From Thunnus maccoyii (Eukaryota; Chordata; Actinopteri; Scombriformes; Scombridae): DNA of 64,000 nt. The stretch spans positions 12,921,151-12,985,150 of the forward strand of contig NC_056548.1 in the NCBI RefSeq assembly GCF_910596095.1, given 5' to 3'. Under the pieces are notes generated by a model. It ran no database searches, was not told the origin of the DNA, and worked only from the letters and a program-made list of their open reading frames with translations. The stretch's first letter is position 1. Every line of letters begins with the position of its first letter. This document shows, in pieces, positions 1-10,023 of the stretch. The translations under genes and the position numbers were made by a program.

Positions 1-839
1 GATCCGGGCTCCAGTATGGCCCTGAGCAGCATGACAGTCTGGTAGGGCACAAAGGCCACTATGTAGGTTAGATAGAGGAACAGTAGCAGCAGCCCCACTT
101 TCTTCCGCTCTTCTGCCAGGATGGAGGTGCTCTGTTGGAGTGATTGCATGATCTGCTGAAAGCAAAAGGTCATGATGATGACTGGGACCAAGAAACCCAG
201 GATGAACCGCGTGAAGGCGAAGTTGGCATCTTCTCCGGTCATAGGTATTCGCTCCTGGCACAAGCGTCTTGAGGAGAAAGCGTGCAGTGCCCCTGTGTGG
301 TCAAGCAGGATAATGTGGACGATAATCTCCAAAGTCCATACAGCAATACTCACAACTGTTGTTGTCTGCAACTCTCGGACCCAGTGAAAGTGCAGAGGGT
401 AGACCACTGCTAGATAGCGATCAACAGAGATGCAGCAAAGGAGGCCTGAGCCGACATAAAAGCTGTTGTACATGACCACAGCTACTGAGCTGCAGAGACC
501 ATCACCCACAGGCCGCTGTAGAGCCAGTTCAATCCAAACAGGCAGAGAGATTGTGTACAGCAGATCGGAGATGGACAGGTTGATGAGGTAGACTGCCATG
601 CTGTTCCCTTTCCTCATCAACATCCAGGCTACATACAAAGACAGGCAATTAGCCGAAAAGCCAACAATAAAAAATAGAGAATAGGCAGCCGGATACATGT
701 GCTGCTCCACTGAAGAATTCAGGGAGCAGCTCGCTTGGTTGAGTGTTGTGTTCATCCTTTCACTCGATGCAGACTCGACCTGAATGGGAATGGAAATGGG
801 AAGCTCTGTGTTGTGTTGAACTGAGATAAGTTCTGCCAT
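1..839 (-). CDS. Class A GPCR, proton-sensing GPR132/GPR65-like, C-terminus cut by window edge
   Basis: The minus strand is open from an ATG at 839-837 to base 1 (279 codons) with no stop, so the gene continues outside the window. Visible features in order are an N-terminus with N-glycosylation sequons (NTT, NSS), TM1 with a GFSAN core, TM2 with NLSISDLLYT, TM3 ending in CCISVDRYLAVVYPL (a DRY motif), TM5 with FLVPVI, and TM6 with FVPYQTVMLLRAIL. The sequence ends just after TM6, so the TM7 NPxxY/DPxxY motif is not seen. The VYLINLSISDLLYT and RYLAVVYPL segments resemble the proton-sensing GPR4/65/68/132 group, nearest to GPR132/GPR65 as I remember them. A second ATG at 755-753 (codon 29) has A at -3 and may be the real start. 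No intron is needed. The gene lies downstream of the bradykinin receptor array in the same orientation. Exact orthology is uncertain. Confidence 0.8.
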   Translation of the reverse strand, partial: MAELISVQHNTELPISIPIQVESASSERMNTTLNQASCSLNSSVEQHMYPAAYSLFFIVGFSANCLSLYVAWMLMRKGNSMAVYLINLSISDLLYTISLPVWIELALQRPVGDGLCSSVAVVMYNSFYVGSGLLCCISVDRYLAVVYPLHFHWVRELQTTTVVSIAVWTLEIIVHIILLDHTGALHAFSSRRLCQERIPMTGEDANFAFTRFILGFLVPVIIMTFCFQQIMQSLQQSTSILAEERKKVGLLLLFLYLTYIVAFVPYQTVMLLRAILEPG

Positions 840-1160
840 GCAAATAACTCTCAGGAAAACACCTTGGTCATGCTTAAAATGTAAATGGCATCCGATGCTA
901 TCACTGTAGCTGTCATTTTATTTCCGTAGTGTTGAAAGCTGAGCACAGGTTCAACTATAAGATTAAACATTAACTGAAAATTTGTAGGATTAAATGTAAA
1001 TTATACTGCGTATAGCTCATGACCTTTACATGTTTATGTAGAAAACAGGAACTCACATCCTTGATTACATTACCATCAAGAGCGTCTAACAGAGGAAGTT
1101 GTGTCATGCTTAGAGGCATTTAGACAGTGCATACTGTATGTCACTATAGAATCAAACCGG
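840..1160. other. Intergenic, 5' flank of the truncated GPCR
   Basis: AT-rich sequence immediately upstream of the first receptor. It probably holds its 5' UTR and promoter, but I can point to no convincing TATA box, splice site or repeat. Confidence 0.4.
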
Positions 1161-1164
1161 TGGT

Positions 1165-1665
1165 GGAAACAGTTTTGAGGTATTTGTATTTGAGTATTTC
1201 CTTTTTATGCTACTTTATACTACTTCCTTACTACATTTCAGCAGGAAATGTTACTCTTAACTCCACTGTGTTTATTTGATATCTATAGCTATTTTTGAGA
1301 TTAAGAATTTACATTAAAAAAAGAATAAACCTATAAAATACAAGTAAGTAACTTAATATGGGGAAATTATCCAATATGTCGTAGATAAGCAAAGCAAAAC
1401 TTTTATGCAAATTTGTGTATCAGGATTGTGTTTTGGGGGGGCTTGACCCCCAGGTTGGGAACCACTGGACTAAACTATCAGTATAAAAAGTTGTTAAAAC
1501 TTGCTCAACATCAACCAACTGGTAAAATGCCATTGATGTATCGGTATTAACAATCTAATAATTATATAAAAATAACACAGGAGCCATTTTTCCTCATAAA
1601 TAAGTACATTTAAATATTTCTGTACTTCTACTTAAGTAAAGCATCTGAGTACTATTGGAAACTGG
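1165..1665. repeat. Fish MITE-like interspersed repeat, copy 1
   Basis: The left end reads as 'ggtggtggaaac..gtatttgagtatttcc' and the right end as 'ctgtacttctacttaagtaaagcatctgagtac', a pattern I recognise from widespread teleost non-autonomous DNA elements. A second divergent copy lies at 51405-51770. A different common repeat motif ('ggttgggaaccactgg') sits inside at about 1453-1468, suggesting a nested or composite insertion. No coding capacity is seen. Confidence 0.5.
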
Positions 1666-1680
1666 TGACTCTGGATAGTA

Positions 1681-2860
1681 TAAACTATACGCAGGGCTTT
1701 CCAGGAACAGCATGTGCCTGTATTTGCATATCACTGTCATCACCCGCTATGAGTGCCAACAGTGGTGCAGTGAAATATCTTCATGTTTCATTATGTTGAT
1801 ATGTGTTGTGCTTCTGAGACAACCCATTAGACAACAGGGTTCTGTGGAATATTATCCACTGAGAGGAAAGAATGACCGTTTTTATGTACCAATGTAAGGC
1901 TCAAACTTACCAAATAAAGTCTTGCTGGAGGTGCTGGAGATAAGATTCAGTGTTTAAAAATAGAAAAAAAAACACCCGCCCCCTCCTGTCTGTGCACCCA
2001 TTCCATCTGCCCTTATATGTGAATACTTAACAGAATAACAAACTCAAACTCCCTTTTTAAAAAGAAGGAAAATTAAGAAAATTGGGGAAAATTAAAGGTT
2101 ATGGGAAATGGATGTACTTCCATTTAGATTTTAATTAGGATGTACATTGATTTTCAACAATGATCTTGTTGTACAGCACAATATACTGTAAAGTACACTG
2201 TAATTCAGACATTTATCAACAAGCAAAGTTACAATGAGAGGCATAGACATATACAAGGTTAAAGCTTTTCAAACAAAGTTGTGACATTGATCTATAATGG
2301 GCTCAATGAAATAGAATCTCCTCTTGGCCTGAGACCATTAAAGTGTAATTATGCTTTTTTTCTTATTTTCATAGTCTTGACTCTTATTTGCACAGTGAAA
2401 TCATTGTACTCATCAAGTTAACTGTTGACATCTGTGAGCGCAACATTACTGAAAATGAGGCAGACTGGGCAAGAAACTCAAGCTTTCAGATGATCAGATT
2501 TTACACAAATCAAGTGACTGCCTGTGTGTCTGAAACAGTTTGACAGCTGCATTCCCAGATAATTCCACTGAGTGCATTGGGAGGGGAAATGGAGGTCAAT
2601 TGGATATTTATTTCCCAAGCTTGTCATTGTAAACATCCATTGAAGCTGGGAGCAAGGTCGCACATCTAGTTTAGCTTTGACCAACAGTTGTGTGTCTGCA
2701 TAATGTTCTGTAGAGCAATGCAGGGTCATTGTCAGCATTTCTGGTGAACTTTTGGTCTCACTTACAAGTAGTTTAGATAATCTGGGTGAACTGTTTGCCT
2801 CACCAGTCACTCATGATTCTTGCAATATCTGATGGCCAGTGGCTGAAACAAGATGATATA
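1681..2860. other. Intergenic, nothing recognised
   Basis: No gene, RNA or repeat family could be supported. A 110-codon minus-strand frame at 2478-2810 has no recognisable domain and no counterpart in the duplicated segment, so it is not called. Confidence 0.4.
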
Positions 2861-3753
2861 CCAACATCACCTTTGATGATGTCCTGAACTGGAAAAAAAC
2901 AAACAAAACTTTTGCAGTGCTTACAAAAAGAATAAAGTCCCCAGTCACTCATTGTAAGACTTATATTTATAATATTGTATATGTGTACATTTACGGTATA
3001 TCAGCAAAAGATTCAGTGTAAGGCTTTTGCAATTATGCCACTCTAGGTGTTACATTAAATTAAATATACAAATTATCTAACAATTTATGCACAAATTTTT
3101 TGTTCACACCATACAAAGAAACTGGCATGACTGTGTGAGTCACTACTCTTCAGGCTACTGTGACTTTGAATAGTAAAAACAGTGTACACAACAAAATTGT
3201 ACAAATTGTATGAGCATGCAAATGTGTTCACAGTGCGTAGGTGGTCATTCTCCAGTCAGCTTGTAGATTTAAATTAGCCAGTCAAAGGAAGGAGACAGAA
3301 GGGAGGAATATTACATGGATATTAAATATGTTTAGCATTAAAATATAACAAATCAGTAAAAGTAAGGTCATGTAAGAGTACAGAGCAAAAGATTCAGACA
3401 CATACTGTATATACTGTATATCTACAAACATGCACAGAGGGCTGAGAAACATCTCACATTAAATTGTCATTACTGCTACACAGAGACACAAAGTCTGTTT
3501 CCATCTCCCACTACTTCCATTATCTTAGTTTGTGTCCATTACTTCTCCAATATAGAACACAATTTGAAAGGCTGTTTAATTATGTAAGTGTTATTATTGT
3601 GTAAAATCTAAAAGCAATTCTGATGAAACAACAATTAGAGCATGAGTTTTAGGATGGCAGATAATGTAATTCTCACTCTCATATCCTGTACATTGTACAA
3701 CTTCATCCAAGTAGTACCAGAAGCAGTCCAAAATGTAAACAGAATGTCATGAG

Positions 3754-4140
3754 TCGCATCTGATCACTTGCATTAAAGATGATCACACTGTCTCTTTCAT
3801 TTGTCCTGATCTAAGTAGACATTGCACACTGTTGAGAAAGGCAAGACACACTAAAACCTGGCCTCCAAAAGCCTTGTCCATCAAAGAGTGTGTTGAGGAA
3901 GGTTTAAGACTGGGGAAAGACCCCAACACAGTAAGAGGAGTAGTGAGTAGTAGTAGTACTACTGAGTTATGTTCCATCTGGAGCAAAAAAACATGAGAGA
4001 GAGGGAGTTCAAATCCCAGCATACTGAGCAGGATCTGATGGGCTACCTTCCAAGGGGTACATCATGCATATAATCAAGTAAATGCTATTATCTTGTACTT
4101 CACCTCTCTGTCTACGTGAACATGATGCAGGTATGACTCC
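3754..4140 (-). pseudogene. Decayed bradykinin receptor relic (TM4/ECL2 to C-terminus), copy 1
   Basis: The minus strand retains scrambled but ordered pieces of the intact receptor at 26460-27569. These are an ECL2 part near 4040-4140, an ECL3/TM7 part reading ...DKAFGGQ..LAFLNS (compare GGQFSAYLAFLNS), then a C-terminal SGQMKETV followed after a frameshift by VIIFNASDQM (compare VVIFNANDQM at the intact C-terminus). The stop codon after DQM has become CGA. The TM6 region is largely replaced by 'agtagtagtagtact' repeats. The DNA 3' of the relic (about 2990-3750) also resembles the 3' flank of the intact gene (25800-26459). It lies about 110 bp beyond the stop of the receptor at 4251-5277 and has an exact counterpart in the second duplicate. 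Confidence 0.75.
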
Positions 4141-4250
4141 AAATATTTTTCTTATCTCACTTCTGGGTCACACCCACTTCATCATGTGAAATTGTTCAAA
4201 AAACATAGACCATAAACTCTCAAAAAATCACAATCTTGCAGATCAGCTTG

Positions 4251-5277
4251 TCAGCAGACATCATTAGCTCGAACACTGCTTATTAGGTTGCTGCGTGTGG
4301 AGGTGAGGCTTAAGATCGTTGTTCTCCTAATGGACCGCTGACTGAAGAGTTCCTGAACTTTTTTCTGAAAGTTCTTTCCTACAATGATGTAGAGGATGGG
4401 GTTGAGAACGCTGTTGAAGAAAGCTAAGTAGGTGAAGATCTGGCTGCAGATGTATAGGATGGCTTGAAGGTCACATCCTTTCAGGATTTCAACTCTTTGG
4501 AGTGAGTCTAGTATCTTATAAAGGTGGAATGGCACCCAGCAGATCAGGAACGCCACGAGAACGACCAGCACCAGAGTGGTCGCCTTGTGGTCTGTGTTCT
4601 GTTGAGTGTTCAACCCCTCCACTGACCGGTTCTTTAAAGCTTGAATAATCTTGACAGTGCACCAGGTAATGATAGAAATGGGGAGGATGAACTTGAAGAT
4701 GATCAGTATCCCTTCACACAACAGATGTATAGTGCCATTTGGGTAATTATGCTGGCAATGGTGACCTTTTACTTCCCTGAAGTAGAGTATGGGGACACCC
4801 AGGAGCAACCCGAAACCCCACACCAGCAGACAGCACAGTTTGGCAAACTTTGGCCGACGAAACCTGTCATGAGACAGCGGGTGCACCAGTGCCGCATAAC
4901 GATCCATCACGATCAGAACAAGAAAGTAGATGCTGCAGCAGACATTCATATTGATGCCCAGGTTGACCAGTCGACACAGGTGATCACCAAAGGGCCACTT
5001 ATAATTGTGGGTTACATTCACAGCCCAGAAGGGCAGACAGGACACCAGGACAAGGTCGGCAGCAGCCAGGTTGCTCAAGTAGATCTCAGCCACGGTGAAG
5101 GCCTTCTTGTGTAAGTAGAAAACCGTAAGGACAAACACGTTAAACACAATTCCCAGCACAGCGATGAGCCAGATATATATGGCCATCCATTCCTTGGAAT
5201 TGTTAGGAGGACAATCAGTGCCATTGGTGCTGTTATGATCTATATTTACAGCTGTGGTGCTGAAATTAGCAGGAACA
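4251..5277 (-). CDS. bdkrb2: B2-type bradykinin receptor-like, main exon, duplicate copy 1
   Basis: Seven-transmembrane peptide receptor expected at the plasma membrane, binding kinins and coupling to Gq. With the start exon at 9321-9340 it gives a 348-residue protein. Seen: N-terminal sequons at about residues 11, 22, 25 and 32; TM1 with GIVFNVFVL; TM2 with NLAAADLVL (Asp ~81); Cys ~108 pairing with the ECL2 Cys; DRY at ~132-134; TM6 with FLICWVPFH; TM7 with NSVLNPILYIIVGKNF; and a Ser/Thr-rich tail with an RRTT motif. The IYLSNLAAADL and VGKNFxKK stretches match B2 receptors. The exon begins after a pyrimidine-rich 'ctctatccacag' acceptor. The frame also stays open upstream to 5444, giving a 397-codon ORF, but those 5' codons are intronic by comparison with the paralogue at 34046-35084. 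Compared with copy 2, changes cluster in ECL2/TM5. DRY is followed by Ala-Ala instead of Val-Ala. Confidence 0.88.
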
Positions 5278-6184
5278 CTGTGGATAGAGGAAGGCAAACA
5301 AGACAAAACATTATTATAATCATAACGTGGAATACTGAGAAACACTGACTTTTGAGTAATACTGAATACTAAATGGGATACTGAAAAACCCATTTTATTT
5401 TTCTTAGTGCAGCTCCCAAAGATGTTTGTATTGGTTGTGGACAAAAAACTGTGGCAAAATGTAGGCTCAACAGGAATTCATTTTATAAGTATCCTGTCTG
5501 GTTGTTTTTAATAAACTAACTTTATTAAAACAGTAGAGCAATCCTTATCCAATAACTTTCACATGTTTGTCAAGGGTTCATACTTTTTTTGATACTTAAA
5601 AAAAACTGTTTTGGTGCTGCTGGCTGACACACAATTTAACAAAGTAATGAAGGCCAAGCAAATAAGCCATGTAGAAGGCTACCATTACCAGACTACCATA
5701 AGACATGGTAGCGTGCAATGGAAAAAGTGAAACAAAAATCACTCAGATGTTTCCACAAACATTTATTGGCCAAAGAAAAAAACAAAGCAAACAATGCAAT
5801 GATATCTGCAAAACATGAGTGGGTGGGAGCTTCCTTGACGATGAGTGATGAAAGATAACATTTACTGGGATACCATGGTGGCCTCAGGGCTAAAAGCCTT
5901 TGATCCACATTTTGCTGGTTCCTGTCTGGCTGTAGCTGGCTTTTCAACAATAACCTTACTGATTTATTTATCAAGTACTATTGTCTGTGTGTTTTCTGTT
6001 GTACATATTCCATAAACAATTTAGAATGCAATTTAGAATATCAAAATGTGTTATAGTTACTGTATCTATAGTTTTATTCATCTGTATGGGGCTCCACAAC
6101 CGTACTGTACTGTATATGAAGTACTCATTTAATTTCATTTCATTAATATAACATATAATATAAAAGAGCGAAAGAGCAGGGCAT

Positions 6185-6218
6185 GGGGGGTACCAGATTT
6201 GATGATCTGGTACCCCCC
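6185..6218. repeat. Perfect inverted repeat, 14-bp arms
   Basis: Arms 6185-6198 (ggggggtaccagat) and 6205-6218 (atctggtacccccc) are separated by 6 bases. They sit in the segment found only in copy 1 and could mark the end or core of a small mobile element. Confidence 0.8.
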
Positions 6219-6504
6219 TGGTACTCAACTTCAAGCTGTAGCCTATTACACATTTCTGACTAGCTATAGCCCGGCAGTATTTGTAGTACAGTACGTAATG
6301 AATGACCTGTGATGGTGAATCGGAAGTGGTCAGTATTTTAATTGCTTTAAACCAAACTAATTGGTATTATATTTAAATTTCAGGTGTATATTGTGTTGTT
6401 AGCAAATTTGTGATTGTTGCTTAGACATGTCATTTTATTAAACCCCTTTATTACTGTATGCGAAAATGTCTCCTGAAAGCAAATTAAGACTTCAGGTTGT
6501 TTTT

Positions 6505-7354
6505 CAAGAGGACCTATTATGCTCATTTCAGCTCTAAATTTTTAATTTTGGACTCCACTAGAGTAGCTTTGCATGATTCACAGTTCAAAAAACTCCTTAT
6601 TTATCTTATACTGGCCCTTTATGCAGCCCCTCAATATACACGGTTTCTCTTACGCTCCATTTTAGCTCCTGTCTCTTTAAGCCCCCCCTCCCGATGAGCC
6701 CACTCTGTTCTGATTGGTCAGCTTTACGTATCGGAGTTCTGTAATTTAACGTCAATGCAAACCAAACATTTCCTGCTTTGCTGCTTCAAATTAAAAGCTT
6801 TTAAATGACTTACTAATGGGAGACCTTTATTGTGAGGAATTCGCAGGAAGTAAAAACATGTTCCTCACTGAATTAGCGACACTAAAAAATGGCCGAAACA
6901 ACATATGGAGCTATTTGAGCTATTTGTTCAGCGGATCAGTTAGAAATAATGCATGGAGGAATAGTACAGGCAGAAACAGCCACAGTGAGATGTTTTATGA
7001 GGAGCTGCAGACAACCAGCACACCTCCAACAGATAAACTACTTATTTTACTTTGCTGTGCTGTGTAATGGCATCGTGGCTTGGCGTAACTACTCCCGGAG
7101 CAGAGCAGCGAACTTGTGCGCTGTGCACGTAGCAGATGTCCATATAAAGGAAATCCGTCATGAACTGACATCAGCTCCGGCTGAAACTTAGTGTTCAGAG
7201 CAGTCTGAAGCTGCTGCTTTTTGCTAACAGGGATTACTGCTACATGCATTTACCTCGTTATTTGACACGTCGGCCACTTTTAAGATGGACATCCGACATT
7301 GTGACATTATATATATGTCTGAAAATAAGGAAAAGCACAATACGTCCCCTTTAA
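6505..7354. mobile_element. Non-autonomous DNA element (MITE-like), GGGACCTATTATGC ends
   Basis: The left end 'caagaggacctattatgctcatttc' and the right end 'aaaagcacaatacgtcccctttaaag' are imperfect inverted repeats, about 850 bp apart. The termini resemble those of the element at 9625-11130. It lies within the copy-1-only part of the intron. The short ORFs inside show no recognisable protein domain. Confidence 0.55.
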
Positions 7355-7411
7355 AGATGAACCAAAGTGTCAGTAACAGCTGAGCTTCTCTCTATATGAA
7401 AGCGCGTAATC

Positions 7412-7480
7412 TCTGTCTATCTGTCTGTCTGCCTGTATATATGTATGTATATATGTATGTATGTCTGTCTGTATGTTTGT
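7412..7480. repeat. Microsatellite, CTGT/GTAT tetranucleotide
   Basis: Imperfect run of ctgt, ctat, gtat and atgt tetranucleotides. It is the counterpart of 19361-19423 in copy 2, with different repeat lengths. Confidence 0.85.
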
Positions 7481-9320
7481 CATTTGCATATCTCGAGAAC
7501 CGTTCATCTGATCTACTTCACACTTGGTGGGTGTATTGCTGGAGATACAAGGGAGTGCACTTTCCAATTTTGGCGCAATTTGGACACGCAACACATTTAG
7601 TATTAATAAACTTGGAATAAGCAAGCAAAGTGAGCCGCTCAGCTCTGTGTCTGAGTGCAGCGGGGACTGTTATGTCAACACTGTCACATCACAGCGGGAT
7701 GGGGTTTCTGGGCTCTGACTCGCTGAGCGGGACAACGACATGCACCCTGCTCAGTTAAACTGCCTGAGAGAGACGAACAAGCATACACAAGAGACAAAAC
7801 AAGATGAGACAGAGGCAGTAAAACCACCCAGTAACAGCACGGACACGTTTGATCAACCAAAATCAACCAGTGAAAAGCTGTAAACTGCTTCTACAGTTCA
7901 ACTTCAGTTTAGTCTAACTGAAGTTTCTGTCTAAATTTAAATCATTTAATTTGTGAAATCCTTATCGTTTTAATTGATTCGATTGTCAGTTGATACATAT
8001 ATATGTGGTTCTCAAGAAATAATAAGTAAGCAGCCTGTTCCGAACAGGCACGTTTTGAATGGGCACTGCACTAGTTTTAACTAATAAGGATGTTTTGTAA
8101 TCAAATATTAATCTTCTTTTACATAATTAGGAGAAATATTCATATAACCCCATCCACCCATGGATCAGGAGCAGAATATTATTCTATATGCTTCATTGTG
8201 ACATGAATATTATTTGTAATGTAAATTTGTTTGTGAATCTCAGGCATCATTTTTTCATGAAAATGCTGTCAGCAGCAGCCTGAAGAGCACAGAGACACAC
8301 AGATAGGTAAACCGCAGGCATTTCTCAGATGGTTAAATGATAGTTATGAGCATTGCTGTGGCTCTGTCATGAGACTCTTGAGTTGTATCATCCAAATCAA
8401 CAAACTGAAAGAAGAGCAGAGCCACAGAATGTTTGAAGGTTTGAAAACCTTACAGCAGATAGTTGTGTTAAACACAGCAGCAGATAACCTAGAAGTTATT
8501 TTTCTTTGAACATTTATTAGGAAAATCTATCATGTGTTAGTTTTAAATACTAATTTTAATCTGCATTAATAAAATAAAATGTAAAACATCTAATTGAAAT
8601 CAGAAAAATTCAAGCCTTTTTTAGGCAAGTTATATCAGCAAATACATATTCATTGAAGTAAGTGCTTTGGAGAGTTACATGTGTGCATTTGAAAGAGAAA
8701 AGAGAGATCAAATTCATACTGTTTATTTTGGCTGCCTTTTATGTTTAAAAAAATAAACCTACGCCCCTGACTTAAGTTGCCAAAGTGCAAGTGCAGGAAT
8801 GGTTATCTATTTGTCTACCAGTAACAGCTGTCATTAACCACTTGTATGCATATGCCACGGTACCATTTGTTGAGTACGACTTTTCCTTTTGTATTACTAT
8901 TTAGCACTTTACAGAAACTTAATCTTTGACATTTACTGCATCTACAGTTTCAGAATAATTTCATCTACAGTATATTTGGAGCCACAACAGTGTAAAAATG
9001 CTTTCAATTCAATTGAATCCAAAGTCAATTTCAATAGACTTTATATTTGTGCATCAGCATAAAACACAGTTTAACATTTTTAAATACTCTTTATACTATA
9101 TATATGCATCATTACTGTTTATTTAAACATTAAAGCTGATTCTTGCTGACATCTAACACTAAGCATGATGACTCAAATAGTGAAAGAACAACAGTGCAAG
9201 TCCATATGTGACATATTGTAACCACAAAAATACCGGGTTTGTCTAGATTTAACCCTTTTCTGTGAGGATAATGGTAAAAACAGAAAAGTAATATACAGAC
9301 CAAATAATGCTTGTACATAC

Positions 9321-9340
9321 CTTGTAGGCAGATGAGCCAT
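9321..9340 (-). CDS. bdkrb2: Start micro-exon of bradykinin receptor duplicate copy 1
   Basis: 20-nt coding part of exon 1. ATG at 9340-9338 encodes MAHLPT plus the first two bases of a Ser codon, then AG|GTATGT donor. Joining to 4251-5277, whose exon starts with the single T that completes AGT, keeps the frame and gives MAHLPTS-VPANFSTT. The same exon with the same donor phase occurs at 21439-21458 and 37241-37260. In copy 2 the same upstream frame contains TAG nine codons before this ATG, which supports this ATG as the start. Confidence 0.8.
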
Positions 9341-9426
9341 TTCTCTTAAGTAAGTCCAGATGTGGAATGTCCAGATACACAGCCACACTGTAGTCCTCCT
9401 TTCTGCTACTGTCTTCTGTCTGTCTC

Positions 9427-9433
9427 TGACTCA
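9427..9433 (-). promoter_or_regulatory. AP-1-like site upstream of copy 1 start exon
   Basis: Minus-strand TGAGTCA lies about 90 bp upstream of the micro-exon ATG in a block conserved among three paralogues (CTCTGACTCACTCTCT on the plus strand). The CRE-like TGATGTCA next to it in the other two copies is disrupted here. The assignment rests on motif match only. Confidence 0.4.
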
Positions 9434-10023
9434 CTCTCTTAAAGGAGAGAGGGACTGTTAAGTGATAATGTTCTTGAGAATGCCAGCTGCCTTGCTGTAT
9501 TACCCCACCTTCCTGCTAATTCTGCCTCCTGTTTTTTTCCCTCCTGCACTGTATACACAGAATGTCATTATGTTCTCAGAGATGTTCTTTCTTAACATAT
9601 ACGATATAAGGTCAGATTGTTTTTTTAAAGGGGAAATATTATGATAATGGAATGTAATGGAATAAACAACTGATTCTGCTCTGATCCAGAGCAGTTTACC
9701 GGTGGGAAGAGTTTGTTTTCTAAATATTTTGGGTTTAAGTGGATTTATCTTCAATCTTGCTTCTCACGTAGCTAGAGCAAAGCTAACACCGGAGTCACAC
9801 ACCACCTCAGCTGCTGTCATCAACAATTAACATCTTAAATGCTGGTGAGTTATATAATTTTATAAACAATAACATTGCAGCCTTATTTATGCCTTTAGAT
9901 TACATTATTTTGAGATATTTTCAGACATTTTACAAATCAACATCATGATGTAGTTATTTCGGAATCCTTTTGATTCATTTATTGCAATTAAATCACAGCA
10001 AAATCTAAGTTTACACCCAAATC

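Larger units (their letters stand above)
5278..9320 (-). other. Intron 1 of duplicate copy 1 receptor, with insertions
   Basis: GT-AG intron of 4043 bp, phase 2: donor AG|GTATGT at 9320 and acceptor CCACAG at 5278. It contains a 372-bp segment (about 5949-6320) with a perfect 14-bp hairpin, a MITE-like element (about 6505-7354) and a CTGT/GTAT microsatellite (7412-7480). The first two are missing from the equivalent intron in copy 2. The rest aligns with copy 2. Confidence 0.75.

Noticed and set aside
2478-2810. 110-codon minus-strand ORF
   Set aside because: No domain, no conservation with the other duplicate, no splice or promoter context.
4641-5114. 157-codon plus-strand ORF antisense to the copy 1 receptor, with a close match at 17930-18403 and a partial one at 34541-34867
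   Set aside because: It is the exact shadow of conserved receptor codons. Conservation follows from the coding strand, and no domain or independent signal is present.
9173-9388. Longer minus-strand frame adding 16 residues (starting MWLCIW) before the micro-exon Met
   Set aside because: The same frame has a TAG in copy 2 and no Met in the 37-kb paralogue, so the downstream Met is the better start.
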